Positions 35,311-43,559 of a stretch of DNA of 64,000 nucleotides are shown here, in pieces (position 1 is the stretch's first letter; each line of letters opens with the position of its first letter). Source of the stretch: Dokdonia sp. 4H-3-7-5 (lineage in GTDB: Bacteria > Bacteroidota > Bacteroidia > Flavobacteriales > Flavobacteriaceae); NCBI RefSeq assembly GCF_000212355.1, contig NC_015496.1:992001-1056000 (forward strand). The letters run 5' to 3'. The notes beneath the pieces were generated by a model. It worked only from the letters and a program-made list of their open reading frames with translations. It did no database searches and was not told the DNA's origin. A program made the translations under genes and the position numbers.

Positions 35311-35607
35311 CTATGCAGTTTTTACAACATCAATGATAGTATTTTTCTCTAGCACTCCAGATTGTCTCCACACCTGCTTTCCTGCTTTATAAAGAATCAT
35401 GGTAGGTACTCCTCGCACATTATATTGAGCAGCAAGCGGCTGATTTTTATCTACATCTATTTTTACAATTTTTACTTGATCACCTAGCTCGTCTTTTACT
35501 TGTTCTAGAATAGGTCCTAGTGTTTTACAAGGCCCGCACCATGTTGCATAAAAGTCTACTAAGACAGGAGTTTCAGATTGGATTATATCAAAAAAGGATG
35601 ATTTCAT
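35311..35607 (-). CDS. trxA: Thioredoxin
   Basis: A 98-residue thioredoxin with the redox motif WCGPCK (Cys24, Cys27), the cis-proline VRGVPTMILYK and no signal peptide, so a cytoplasmic disulfide reductase. It is slightly shorter than typical TrxA (about 105) at the N-terminus. Its stop is immediately followed by the ATG of the ThiE-like gene, implying one transcript. Physiological partner unknown. Confidence 0.92.
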   Translation of the reverse strand: MKSSFFDIIQSETPVLVDFYATWCGPCKTLGPILEQVKDELGDQVKIVKIDVDKNQPLAAQYNVRGVPTMILYKAGKQVWRQSGVLEKNTIIDVVKTA

Positions 35608-35889
35608 CGTTGTGTATATTTTAGATTTATTGAAATATAATAAAATACCTCTGTACCAATAATGGCTTTAAGAGATTTATAACCTTAGTCGTTTTTGATG
35701 TGTGTTCCTTAATATCCAAATTAGCACATTTTTGAATCAACAAACTCTCTCAAAACCACTCACACCTACAGCTCTAATCTTCAAGCACCACTGTTCACAT
35801 TTTTTAACAATGGATGGTTAAGGTTTATTAATTGCTTCTGTAAAAGACTAGTTTCAAATTATCTTTAAGTGAACATTAAAATTATAATC

Positions 35890-36033
35890 ATGAGTAATAC
35901 AACACCTAATCCAGAGAAAACAAGCAAGAAAGAACAAGCGATTAATCTAGAGGCAACTCACGGCAAAGAGATTAATAATCAGGTAAAGGATAAAAAAGAG
36001 TTTACCCAGCCACGAGATAATCTAAAGAGTTAA
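35890..36033 (+). CDS. Small hydrophilic protein (47 aa)
   Basis: An ATG frame of 48 codons encoding MSNTTPNPEKTSKKEQAINL and continuing to a C-terminal RDNLKS. It is entirely hydrophilic and Lys/Glu/Asn-rich, like small stress or desiccation-type disordered proteins, but I do not recognise the family. Support for a real gene comes from a TATCTTTA box at 35870-35877 about 12 bp upstream of the ATG, codon use like its neighbours, and a strong terminator hairpin 18 bp after the stop. It is isolated between trxA and acs on the opposite strand. Confidence 0.55.
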   Translation: MSNTTPNPEKTSKKEQAINLEATHGKEINNQVKDKKEFTQPRDNLKS

Positions 36034-36051
36034 TCACTTACTATATATATG

Positions 36052-36080
36052 AAACCCCGAAGAAATAATCTTCGGGGTTT
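36052..36080. terminator. Bidirectional terminator between small gene and acs
   Basis: A perfect 12-bp stem (AAACCCCGAAGA and complement) with a 5-base loop between two convergent gene ends. Confidence 0.85.
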
Positions 36081-36086
36081 GTTATT

Positions 36087-37997
36087 TTATAATTGTACGT
36101 TGTCTTTTACGCTCTTCACCACCTCGGGATTAAGTAGCGTACTTATATCGCCTAGATTATCTCCATCTCCACAGGCAATCTTACGTAGTATGCGACGCAT
36201 GATTTTACCAGATCTCGTTTTAGGTAATCCGTTTGTAAATTGGATTTTATTCAGCTTAGCAATCGGTCCTATTTTTTCTGTGATAAGCTGGTTAATCTCC
36301 TTGCGTAAATTGTCGTGGTCACGTCCTTCTCCAGATTCCTTTAAGGTTACATAACCATACAAAGCATTTCCTTTAATAGCATGAGGAAAACCTACAATAG
36401 CACTTTCGGCAACAGCTGGATGTTCATTAATAGCATCTTCTATAGGTGCTGTACCTAAGTTGTGACCAGAAACGATAATGACATCATCTACACGTCCCGT
36501 GATTCTATAATAACCTGTCGCATCTCTTAAAGCGCCATCTCCAGTAAAATACATATTATCAAATGCCGAAAAATACGTGTCTTTATACCTTTTGTGATCT
36601 CCCCATATCGTTCTAGCTATGCTAGGCCATGGAAATTTAATGCACAACCTTCCCTCTACTTGGTTTCCTTTGATTTCTTTGCCTTGTTCGTCCATTAAAC
36701 AGGGTTGTATTCCTGGTAATGGCAAGGTTGCAAATGTGGGTATTGTAGGTGTTGCAAATGGTATAGGACTAATCATAATCCCACCGTTTTCCGTTTGAAA
36801 CCAGCTATCAACAATTGGACATTTTTTCTTTCCTATATTGTCATTATACCAGTGCCAGGCTTCCTCATTTATGGGTTCGCCTACGGTTCCTAATACTTTA
36901 AGAGATGATAAATCATACTTCTCCACATAACTCAAATTCTCCTTTGCAAGTGCTCTTATCGCTGTGGGTGCTGTATAAAATTGGTTTACTTGATGTTTAT
37001 CTATTATTTCCCAAAAGCGTCCCCAGTCTGGAAAACTTGGAACTCCCTCATAAAGTACAGAGGTAGCACCATTTGCAAGTGGCCCGTAGACAATATAACT
37101 GTGCCCAGTAATCCATCCTATATCTGCACTACACCAGTACACATCATCTTCTCTATATTGAAATACATTTTTAAACGTATATGCACTATACACCATATAT
37201 CCAGCGGTAGTGTGCAACATCCCCTTAGGTTGGCCTGTAGACCCAGAAGTGTATAAAATGAACAAAGAATCCTCTGCTTCCATAGTTTCTGCAAGGCATT
37301 CTGTTGATGCTTCCTTTAACAGTGGTGCTATCCATTCATCACGCCCCTCTTTCATTACTACATTGCCACCAGTGCGCTTAACAACAAGTACGCTCTGAAC
37401 AGATGGAGTATTTTCTAATGCATCATCTACAATACTTTTAAGGTCAATCGTTTTATTACCTCGGTATGAGCCATCACTCGTAATAACCATTTTACAGCTT
37501 GCATCATTAATACGAGTACTTAATGCAGTACTAGAAAAACCAGCAAATACCACAGAGTGTACTGCTCCTATACGCGCACATGCAAGCATAGATACCGCAA
37601 GTTCTGGTATCATGGGTACATAAATACACACGCGATCACCGCGTGTCACACCTTTAGCCTTAAGCACATTTGCAAACTTGCACACGCGCTCATGAAGGTC
37701 TTTATAAGTAATATGTTCGGCAGGATCATCAGGATTATTTGGCTCAAAGAGCAATGCTGTTTTATCACCACGAGCGTAGAGATGTCTATCGAGACAATTT
37801 TCTGTAATATTTAATTGGGCTCCATCAAACCATTTTACTTCTGGCTTTTTAAAATCCCAATCTAATACGGTATCCCAGCGCTTACGCCAGACAAAGTTTT
37901 CTTCGGCAATTTCTTCCCAGAATTGCTCAGGCTTGTCTACAGACTTTCGGTAGACTTGAAAATACTCTTCTAGACCTTTTATGTGGTAATTACTCAT
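36087..37997 (-). CDS. acs: Acetyl-CoA synthetase
   Basis: A 636-residue AMP-forming acetate-CoA ligase that activates acetate to acetyl-CoA. Adenylation motifs are present: YTSGSTGQPKGMLHT, DSWFQTENGG, YFTGDGALRD and GRVDDVIIVSGHNLGTAPIE. The C-terminal PKTRSGKIMRRIL contains the catalytic, acetyl-regulated lysine. Length fits Acs. It is monocistronic, ending 7 bp from the bidirectional terminator it shares with the small plus-strand gene. Assimilation of acetate agrees with the heterotrophic catabolic genes around it. Confidence 0.96.
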   Translation of the reverse strand: MSNYHIKGLEEYFQVYRKSVDKPEQFWEEIAEENFVWRKRWDTVLDWDFKKPEVKWFDGAQLNITENCLDRHLYARGDKTALLFEPNNPDDPAEHITYKDLHERVCKFANVLKAKGVTRGDRVCIYVPMIPELAVSMLACARIGAVHSVVFAGFSSTALSTRINDASCKMVITSDGSYRGNKTIDLKSIVDDALENTPSVQSVLVVKRTGGNVVMKEGRDEWIAPLLKEASTECLAETMEAEDSLFILYTSGSTGQPKGMLHTTAGYMVYSAYTFKNVFQYREDDVYWCSADIGWITGHSYIVYGPLANGATSVLYEGVPSFPDWGRFWEIIDKHQVNQFYTAPTAIRALAKENLSYVEKYDLSSLKVLGTVGEPINEEAWHWYNDNIGKKKCPIVDSWFQTENGGIMISPIPFATPTIPTFATLPLPGIQPCLMDEQGKEIKGNQVEGRLCIKFPWPSIARTIWGDHKRYKDTYFSAFDNMYFTGDGALRDATGYYRITGRVDDVIIVSGHNLGTAPIEDAINEHPAVAESAIVGFPHAIKGNALYGYVTLKESGEGRDHDNLRKEINQLITEKIGPIAKLNKIQFTNGLPKTRSGKIMRRILRKIACGDGDNLGDISTLLNPEVVKSVKDNVQL

Positions 37998-38373
37998 TAT
38001 GTATCTATTTGATTGATAAAAGATATAGAGTATGAGGCTAATAATGAAAACATTTAACGCTTTCGCGAAAGCGCACCAAAGACAACTCCCATCACAATCT
38101 GCTATAAATATAAAATTTTAACTAGTCAAGCTATAAATGTACAACAGAGAGCTTTTTTATAATATGAAAATTATTCAATACTGATAATTACCAGCTTACA
38201 AAAAATTTAAAATCAATCTTGATAAACAAAAAACTCATTAAATATCTTAAATAATCGACGAAAAGTAGTATTTTAAAGATTAAAAGAACATTATTAGCTA
38301 ATTGCATACATTTTATAATATAACAACTACTCTAGGGACATTTGCTTAAATTTTAATTCCCAAATCAATATTT
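37998..38373. other. Intergenic region upstream of acs and the TPR hybrid kinase
   Basis: An AT-rich 376-bp divergent region. It holds one perfect copy of the iterated palindrome (38058-38073) and otherwise no gene I can support. A 25-codon frame covering the palindrome (starting MKTFNAFAKAH) looks incidental. A TATCTTTT box at about 38022-38029 on the minus strand could serve acs. No tRNA-like fold seen. Confidence 0.5.
38058..38073. repeat. Iterated palindrome copy 13 (perfect 16-mer)
   Basis: Intergenic, about 60 bp upstream of the acs start. Confidence 0.95.
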
Positions 38374-40605
38374 ATGACTAGACTAACCATACTACTGCTA
38401 GTTGTTTTAAGTACTGTATACTCTTTTAAATCCTACAGTCAAGAGACAATCTCTCAAGAAGAAATCTTATTAATAAAAGAAAAGCAATTCACCGTAGCAG
38501 AGATAGACTCTCTGATGCCTACCATACTTGCCTTATTTAATGAGTCCAGTTATGAAAAAGTTATTGAGGTTGTACCACACCTTCTAGATAACGCTAAGAG
38601 AGTCAAATCACCTATCACTACATCTCGTTTAAGAAGTATTCTAGGAAATGCATTTATACAAGTAGACAATTTTCAGGGTGCCGAAGATCTTTTTAATAAC
38701 GCCATAGAGGAAAATAAAAAGTCTAATGACACCTTTAATTTGGCAAGAAATCTTACAAATCTAGGCAACACTTTTTTTGAGAAAGATCCAGACAAGGCAA
38801 TCACTTATTTTGAAGAAGCACTCGCCATAAGCCCAGAAATTGAGAATAGCATTCTAGTTGATTTTATTGCAAATAATAACCTAGCTGAACTATACGTAAT
38901 TAAAGAACAGCCAAATGAAGCAGAATATTATCTAAACCAAGCAAAGGAATTGCTTACAAAAGATGACTTTAATGGGAGGAAAAACAACTTTGAGGGAACT
39001 GTCTACCACGTTCAAAGTTCTATCTACCTATTACAAAACAAACCCAAAGAGGCAATTAATGCAATTAACTACTCTATGGAGGTCGCTGGTGATGAGCAAG
39101 ATGACAATTACAAGATTGATAATTATAAAAACTTAATGAAAGCCTATGAAAGCTTAGGTAACTTCGAGCAAGTAAATAACATACGAAAAATCTATGATGT
39201 ACTCGTCGAAAAGAGATATGAAGCAAACAAGATAAAGCAGCAAAAAAATGCTACTTCTCGCTTTAATCTCAATAAATTTAAACAAGAACTACGAGCTTCA
39301 AAATTAGAAAATGAGCTCGCACTTCAAAAGGCTGATGAGGATAAATTACTTTTAAGAACCTCACTTGTGCTAGCAGCTATCTTGCTATTATTTATAGGAT
39401 TACTGTTACGCGGCAGAAAAAAACGAAAAAGGCTTCTTGAGAATTTAAAATCAAAAAACAAACAATATCTACAAGCCAAAAAGAAATCTCAAAAGTTAGC
39501 CAGAAGCAATACCAAATTCCTTTCTACTGTAAGTCACGAGTTAAGAACTCCGCTTTATGGAATAATAGGACTTTCTTCTGTATTTCTTGAAGACCCAGCG
39601 CTCAAAAATCATAAGGAAGATTTAAAATCCTTAAAATTTTCTGCTGACTATCTCCTAGCACTCGTAAATGACATATTGAGCTTAAATAAGTTTGCCTCAA
39701 AAGAAGGCGAGCGCGTCCAGAAGACTAACTTTAGACTACATAAATTAATACCTCATATAGTACAAACTCTTGAGTTTATAAATAAGAAAAACAATAACAC
39801 TACAAAGGTGATTATTGACCCTAATATTCCAGACACCTTACTGGGCGATAAAACTAAAATCTCTCAAGTCCTCATGAACTTATCGAGTAATGCCAGCAAG
39901 TTTACAGAGGATGGCACAATCACCATAAAAGCAACACTACAAGAAAAGAATAAAGATGTAAACAGTATTCTCTTTAGTATAGCAGACACAGGACAAGGCA
40001 TTGCCAAAGAAGAACAAGCAAAAATATTTACTGAGTTTGCTCAAGTAGGGGCCAGTTCAGACCATCAAGGTACAGGCCTAGGTCTTCCTATTGTAAAGAA
40101 AATTTTGCACATTCTAGGGAGTAAATTATCACTTGTAAGCAGTCCAAATAAAGGATCTACTTTTTCATTTACAATTGACTTAGAAACTGGATCTAACTCC
40201 TACCTAGAAGTCCAATCAGATATCTCAAGCTACGAACGTCTCAAAGGCAAAAAAGTACTTATCGTGGACGATAACAGTATCAACCAACTAGTAACTAAAA
40301 AGGTACTTGAACAATACGGTATAAAAAACGAAAGTGCCAGTAATGGACAACAAGCTGTGAGCGCAGTAAAGAATAATGCCTATGATTTCATATTAATGGA
40401 TATCAATATGCCTGTAATGAACGGTATTGATGCCAGCATTGTTATAAGAAAGTTTGACAGCATAACTCCCATCATTGCTCTTACAGCCACCAGTTATAAA
40501 GATGGGAATAAAGAACTAACAAAACACGGCATTAATAATAGCATACTTAAACCCTATAAGACAGAAATTCTTTTAGACATGCTCTTAATGTATAGCTCCA
40601 CGTAA
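38374..40605 (+). CDS. Hybrid sensor histidine kinase with periplasmic TPR domain
   Basis: A 743-residue hybrid kinase: signal/anchor (TRLTILLLVVLSTVYSF), tetratricopeptide repeats (about 50-275, e.g. ARNLTNLGNTFFEKDPDKAI), coiled coil, membrane helix (327-346), HisKA with His388 in STVSHELRTPLYG, HATPase (NLSSNASKF, ADTGQGI, GTGLGLPIV) and a C-terminal receiver with phospho-acceptor Asp676 in FILMDINMPVMNG and Lys in LKPY. The transmitter-receiver order suggests an internal phosphorelay to an unlinked partner. It is alone, preceded by a 376-bp intergenic region. TPR-hybrid kinases are frequent in Flavobacteriia; signal unknown. Confidence 0.93.
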   Translation: MTRLTILLLVVLSTVYSFKSYSQETISQEEILLIKEKQFTVAEIDSLMPTILALFNESSYEKVIEVVPHLLDNAKRVKSPITTSRLRSILGNAFIQVDNFQGAEDLFNNAIEENKKSNDTFNLARNLTNLGNTFFEKDPDKAITYFEEALAISPEIENSILVDFIANNNLAELYVIKEQPNEAEYYLNQAKELLTKDDFNGRKNNFEGTVYHVQSSIYLLQNKPKEAINAINYSMEVAGDEQDDNYKIDNYKNLMKAYESLGNFEQVNNIRKIYDVLVEKRYEANKIKQQKNATSRFNLNKFKQELRASKLENELALQKADEDKLLLRTSLVLAAILLLFIGLLLRGRKKRKRLLENLKSKNKQYLQAKKKSQKLARSNTKFLSTVSHELRTPLYGIIGLSSVFLEDPALKNHKEDLKSLKFSADYLLALVNDILSLNKFASKEGERVQKTNFRLHKLIPHIVQTLEFINKKNNNTTKVIIDPNIPDTLLGDKTKISQVLMNLSSNASKFTEDGTITIKATLQEKNKDVNSILFSIADTGQGIAKEEQAKIFTEFAQVGASSDHQGTGLGLPIVKKILHILGSKLSLVSSPNKGSTFSFTIDLETGSNSYLEVQSDISSYERLKGKKVLIVDDNSINQLVTKKVLEQYGIKNESASNGQQAVSAVKNNAYDFILMDINMPVMNGIDASIVIRKFDSITPIIALTATSYKDGNKELTKHGINNSILKPYKTEILLDMLLMYSST

Positions 40606-40691
40606 TGGGTGAGATATACATTTCACTTAACTTCCTTATTTACTTCTTATAGAATCTGACCTACTTATAATATGGGTTATTTTACTCTTTC

Positions 40692-40707
40692 CGCTTTCGC
40701 GAAAATG
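40692..40707. repeat. Iterated palindrome copy 14 (right arm decayed)
   Basis: Intergenic, about 90 bp after the hybrid kinase stop; core exact, right arm AAAATG instead of AAAGCG. Confidence 0.88.
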
Positions 40708-40937
40708 GCTCTTTCATTTAAGTTTTCTTCTAGCCTGAATGTTGTTAGAAAGAGGGTGTTTTTCAATAACTAATCCTCTAAAAGATTTTAAAAATCATCA
40801 AGTTTTTAAGGATATCCAAGTCTCTTCTTCACTCTATACCAAGCAATTAACCTCTATTCTTCTAAAAATTCTCTAAAACAAGCAGTTCTAACTCAACAAA
40901 CACCAAAAACCACAACACACTCTAATTCAGTATATTA

Positions 40938-40992
40938 AAACGTTTTTAAACGTTTACAAATACTTACAAACGACTATAAACGTAAGTAAACG
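40938..40992. repeat. Helically phased AAACG repeat, 10-bp period
   Basis: Six AAA trinucleotides begin at exactly 40938, 40948, 40958, 40968, 40978 and 40988, and five of the six are followed by CG (the exception is TA at 40961). Two units form the palindrome TAAACGTTTA. A 10-bp period places all copies on one face of the helix, so this may be a cooperative protein-binding array or an intrinsically bent segment acting on ssb. Confidence 0.75.
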
Positions 40993-41161
40993 TTTAAAAG
41001 TCGGCTAGGGATTATAAGCTGTCGCATATTTGCAGTGTTCTTATTTACAAGTGGTTGTTATAATTCACTCACTAAGAACAAATGATTTTCTCGAGAACGG
41101 CTCGATAAAGAAATATAACTCAATTTGGTAGGCTTAACCTACTCAAGAAAAACACATTATT

Positions 41162-41500
41162 ATGAACGCATTACGCAACAAAGTACAGTTAATTGGAAGA
41201 CTAGGTCAAGAACCCGAAATCACAACATTTCCAGACGGAAATAAAATTGCCAAGTTCTCTATGGCAACAGATGATTCTTATAAAGACAAGAATGGACAGA
41301 AAGTAGAACGTGCATACTGGCACAATATCATAGTACGCGGCGGCCTTGTCAAAGTGGTAGAAAGCTACATTCAAAAAGGACAAGAAATCGCAATAGAAGG
41401 AAAACTTACTAATCGTTCTTGGGAAGATAAAGATGGTGTAAAAAGATATATGACAGAGATTGTTTGTAACGAGTTATTGATGCTTAGTAAAAACAATTAA
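41162..41500 (+). CDS. ssb: Short single-stranded DNA-binding protein
   Basis: A 112-residue OB-fold SSB (MNALRNKVQLIGRLGQEPEI, KIAKFSMATDDSYKD, YWHNIIVRG, EGKLTNRSWEDKDGVKRY). It ends right after the OB fold with LLMLSKNN and has no flexible linker or acidic DDDxPF-type C-terminal tip, which in housekeeping SSB recruits repair and replication partners. It may therefore be a second, specialised SSB or a short Bacteroidota form. It has a long upstream region with a 10-bp phased repeat and a strong terminator downstream. Confidence 0.9.
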   Translation: MNALRNKVQLIGRLGQEPEITTFPDGNKIAKFSMATDDSYKDKNGQKVERAYWHNIIVRGGLVKVVESYIQKGQEIAIEGKLTNRSWEDKDGVKRYMTEIVCNELLMLSKNN

Positions 41501-41518
41501 TATTACATTTTTAATACT

Positions 41519-41542
41519 AAAGGCGCTCTTACGAGCGCCTTT
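41519..41542 (+). terminator. Terminator of ssb
   Basis: A perfect 10-bp stem AAAGGCGCTC with TTAC loop, followed by TCTTATTTTATTT. Confidence 0.88.
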
Positions 41543-41609
41543 TCTTATTTTATTTGCTCTAGGATAACAATATCGTAATTACGTATATTTATATCTTAAA
41601 ATACAAGCG

Positions 41610-42104
41610 ATGAGCAACACCTATAAAACCACCGTAAACGAGGAGCATGAGTTCGAAGTTTCTCGTGATCAGCTATCTCAGTTAGACGCGGTACATACCC
41701 CTCAGAATTCTTACCATATTCTAGAGGATAACTCTTCTTTTAAAGCAACTGTAGTCTCTTCAGATTTCAGCAAAAAGACATACAACATTCAGGTAAATAG
41801 TAACAATTATGAAGTTGTTATTAAAGACGAAATTGACATTCTTATTAAAGAAATGGGCTTCACGGTAGGAGGTTCAAAGCAGCTCAACAATCTCATTTCT
41901 CCTATGCCAGGTCTTATTATCGATGTGCAGGTTACTGCTGGTCAAGAAGTAAAAGAAGGTGACACGCTGGTGATTCTAAGCGCCATGAAAATGGAAAACA
42001 GCTTTGTATCCCATACAGACGGAGTTATCAAGGCCGTGCACGTTGTAAAAGATGACGCGGTAGATAAAGGGCAATTACTTGTAGAATTTGAAGAAGAAAA
42101 ATAG
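41610..42104 (+). CDS. Biotin carboxyl carrier subunit of acyl-CoA carboxylase
   Basis: A 164-residue biotin carrier protein. The C-terminal biotinyl domain (about 95-164) contains the attachment site SAMKMEN with Lys127; the N-terminal part resembles the linker/BT domain of propionyl-CoA carboxylase alpha chains. It is followed directly (stop then ATG, no gap) by the biotin carboxylase gene, so the alpha subunit of usual propionyl-CoA carboxylase is here split into two polypeptides. It carries CO2 between carboxylase and transferase. Needs biotin, whose synthesis genes lie about 15 kb away. Confidence 0.92.
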   Translation: MSNTYKTTVNEEHEFEVSRDQLSQLDAVHTPQNSYHILEDNSSFKATVVSSDFSKKTYNIQVNSNNYEVVIKDEIDILIKEMGFTVGGSKQLNNLISPMPGLIIDVQVTAGQEVKEGDTLVILSAMKMENSFVSHTDGVIKAVHVVKDDAVDKGQLLVEFEEEK

Positions 42105-43556
42105 ATGAAAACTATAAAGAAAATATTGATTGCAAACCGTGGCGAGATAGCCATCAGGGTAATTCGCACTGCAAAGAAAATGGGTATTAAAACAGTAGCC
42201 ATTTACTCTACTGTAGACCGTAATGCACCACACGTGCGCTATGCAGACGAGGCCGTTTGCGTGGGCAATGCACCTTCATCGGAGTCGTATTTATTAGGTG
42301 ATAAAATTATCAAAGTTGCTCAAGAACTTAACGTAGATGCAATCCACCCTGGCTACGGATTTTTAAGTGAGAATTCCGCTTTCGCGAAAGCGGTAACCGA
42401 AGCACAAATGATCTTCATAGGCCCAGAGGCACACGCAATAGAAATCATGGGAAGTAAGCTCGCAGCCAAAGAAGCTGTAAAAGCATATGACATCCCGATG
42501 GTGCCAGGTATTGATGAAGCCATCACAGATGTAGAAAAAGCAAAAGCTATCGCTGCCGAAATAGGATACCCTATTCTCATAAAAGCTTCTGCCGGAGGTG
42601 GTGGAAAAGGGATGCGCGTGGTAGAAAAAGACAGCGAACTAGCATCACAAATGAGTACGGCTATTAGTGAAGCAACTGCAGCCTTTGGTGACGGATCTGT
42701 TTTTATAGAAAAATATGTTGCATCACCTAGACACATTGAGATTCAAGTAATGGCAGATAATCACGGTAATGTGATTCATCTCTTTGAACGTGAATGTAGC
42801 ATCCAGCGTCGCCACCAGAAAGTAGTAGAGGAAGCTCCATCTGTAGTCCTTACTCCGCAACTACGAGAAGAAATGGGGCAAGCTGCAATAAAGGTGGCAA
42901 AAGCATGTAATTATCGCGGCGCAGGCACCGTAGAGTTTTTACTAGATGATCAGCTCAATTTCTATTTCTTAGAAATGAATACTCGTTTACAAGTAGAACA
43001 CCCAGTAACCGAACTTATCTCAGGTACAGATCTTGTAGAATTGCAGATACGCGTTGCTCGTGGTGAAAAGTTATCTATCGCTCAAGAAGATCTCAGCATT
43101 AAAGGACACGCATTAGAATTACGTGTGTATGCAGAAGATCCACTCAATGACTTCTTACCTAGCGTAGGAAATTTATCGACTTACATACTCCCAGAAGGAG
43201 AAGGTATACGTGTAGATAATGGATTTGAACAAGGAATGGATATTCCTATCTATTATGACCCTATGCTTTCTAAGCTTATTGTTTATGCACCTACACGTGA
43301 AGAAGCAATAGAGTTACTCTCTAAAGCAATAGATGATTATAAAATAGAAGGTGTGCAAACTACACTTCCTTTTGGAAAATTTGTTTGTGAGCATGATGCC
43401 TTCCGCTCTGGAAATTTTGATACGCATTTTGTAAAAAACTACTATTCTCCAGAAGCTTTGAAAGAAGGGTTTAAAGAAGAAGCACGTATTGCTGCTCTTA
43501 TCGCTCTCAAACAACATATTAAAGAACAAAATATCTTACGCCTACCAACTGTATAA
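42105..43556 (+). CDS. accC: Biotin carboxylase subunit of acyl-CoA carboxylase
   Basis: A 483-residue biotin carboxylase of the ATP-grasp fold that carboxylates biotin using ATP and bicarbonate. Motifs: N-terminal KILIANRGEIAIRVIRTAKK, HPGYGFLSEN, glycine-rich loop KASAGGGGKGMR, ERECSIQRRHQKV and the active-site EMNTRLQVEHPVTE. Middle gene of a three-gene operon with carrier and carboxyltransferase subunits. The pairing with a single-chain carboxyltransferase points to propionyl-CoA or broad acyl-CoA carboxylation rather than the four-subunit acetyl-CoA carboxylase. An iterated palindrome encodes SAFAKAV near residue 93. Confidence 0.95.
   Translation: MKTIKKILIANRGEIAIRVIRTAKKMGIKTVAIYSTVDRNAPHVRYADEAVCVGNAPSSESYLLGDKIIKVAQELNVDAIHPGYGFLSENSAFAKAVTEAQMIFIGPEAHAIEIMGSKLAAKEAVKAYDIPMVPGIDEAITDVEKAKAIAAEIGYPILIKASAGGGGKGMRVVEKDSELASQMSTAISEATAAFGDGSVFIEKYVASPRHIEIQVMADNHGNVIHLFERECSIQRRHQKVVEEAPSVVLTPQLREEMGQAAIKVAKACNYRGAGTVEFLLDDQLNFYFLEMNTRLQVEHPVTELISGTDLVELQIRVARGEKLSIAQEDLSIKGHALELRVYAEDPLNDFLPSVGNLSTYILPEGEGIRVDNGFEQGMDIPIYYDPMLSKLIVYAPTREEAIELLSKAIDDYKIEGVQTTLPFGKFVCEHDAFRSGNFDTHFVKNYYSPEALKEGFKEEARIAALIALKQHIKEQNILRLPTV
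42377..42392. repeat. Iterated palindrome copy 15 (perfect, 18-bp form)
   Basis: Within the biotin carboxylase gene, read as AFAKA; symmetry extends by one C/G pair. Confidence 0.95.
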
Positions 43557-43559
43557 CCT

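Larger units (their letters stand above)
40606..41161. other. Long intergenic region upstream of ssb
   Basis: A 556-bp gene-free stretch. It contains a half-degenerate iterated palindrome (40692-40707), a 10-bp-phased AAACG repeat (40938-40992), a weak -7-like CATATTTG (41025-41032) and an approximately 120-bp leader with a small hairpin (TCGAG-AACGG-CTCGA, 41091-41105) and an 8-residue mini-frame (41082-41108). No larger coding frame. Confidence 0.5.

Noticed and set aside
38046-38123. 25-codon frame MKTFNAFAKAH upstream of acs
   Set aside because: It is built around an intergenic copy of the palindrome, lacks promoter or terminator signals, and the AFAKA peptide is a by-product of the DNA motif.
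41082-41108. Possible 8-residue leader peptide MIFSRTAR before ssb
   Set aside because: Overlaps a small hairpin, but there is no attenuator-like terminator or codon bias; too short to support.
42353-42736. 127-codon antisense frame in the biotin carboxylase gene
   Set aside because: Shadow of a conserved gene, Ala/Ser-rich by codon reflection, no own signals.
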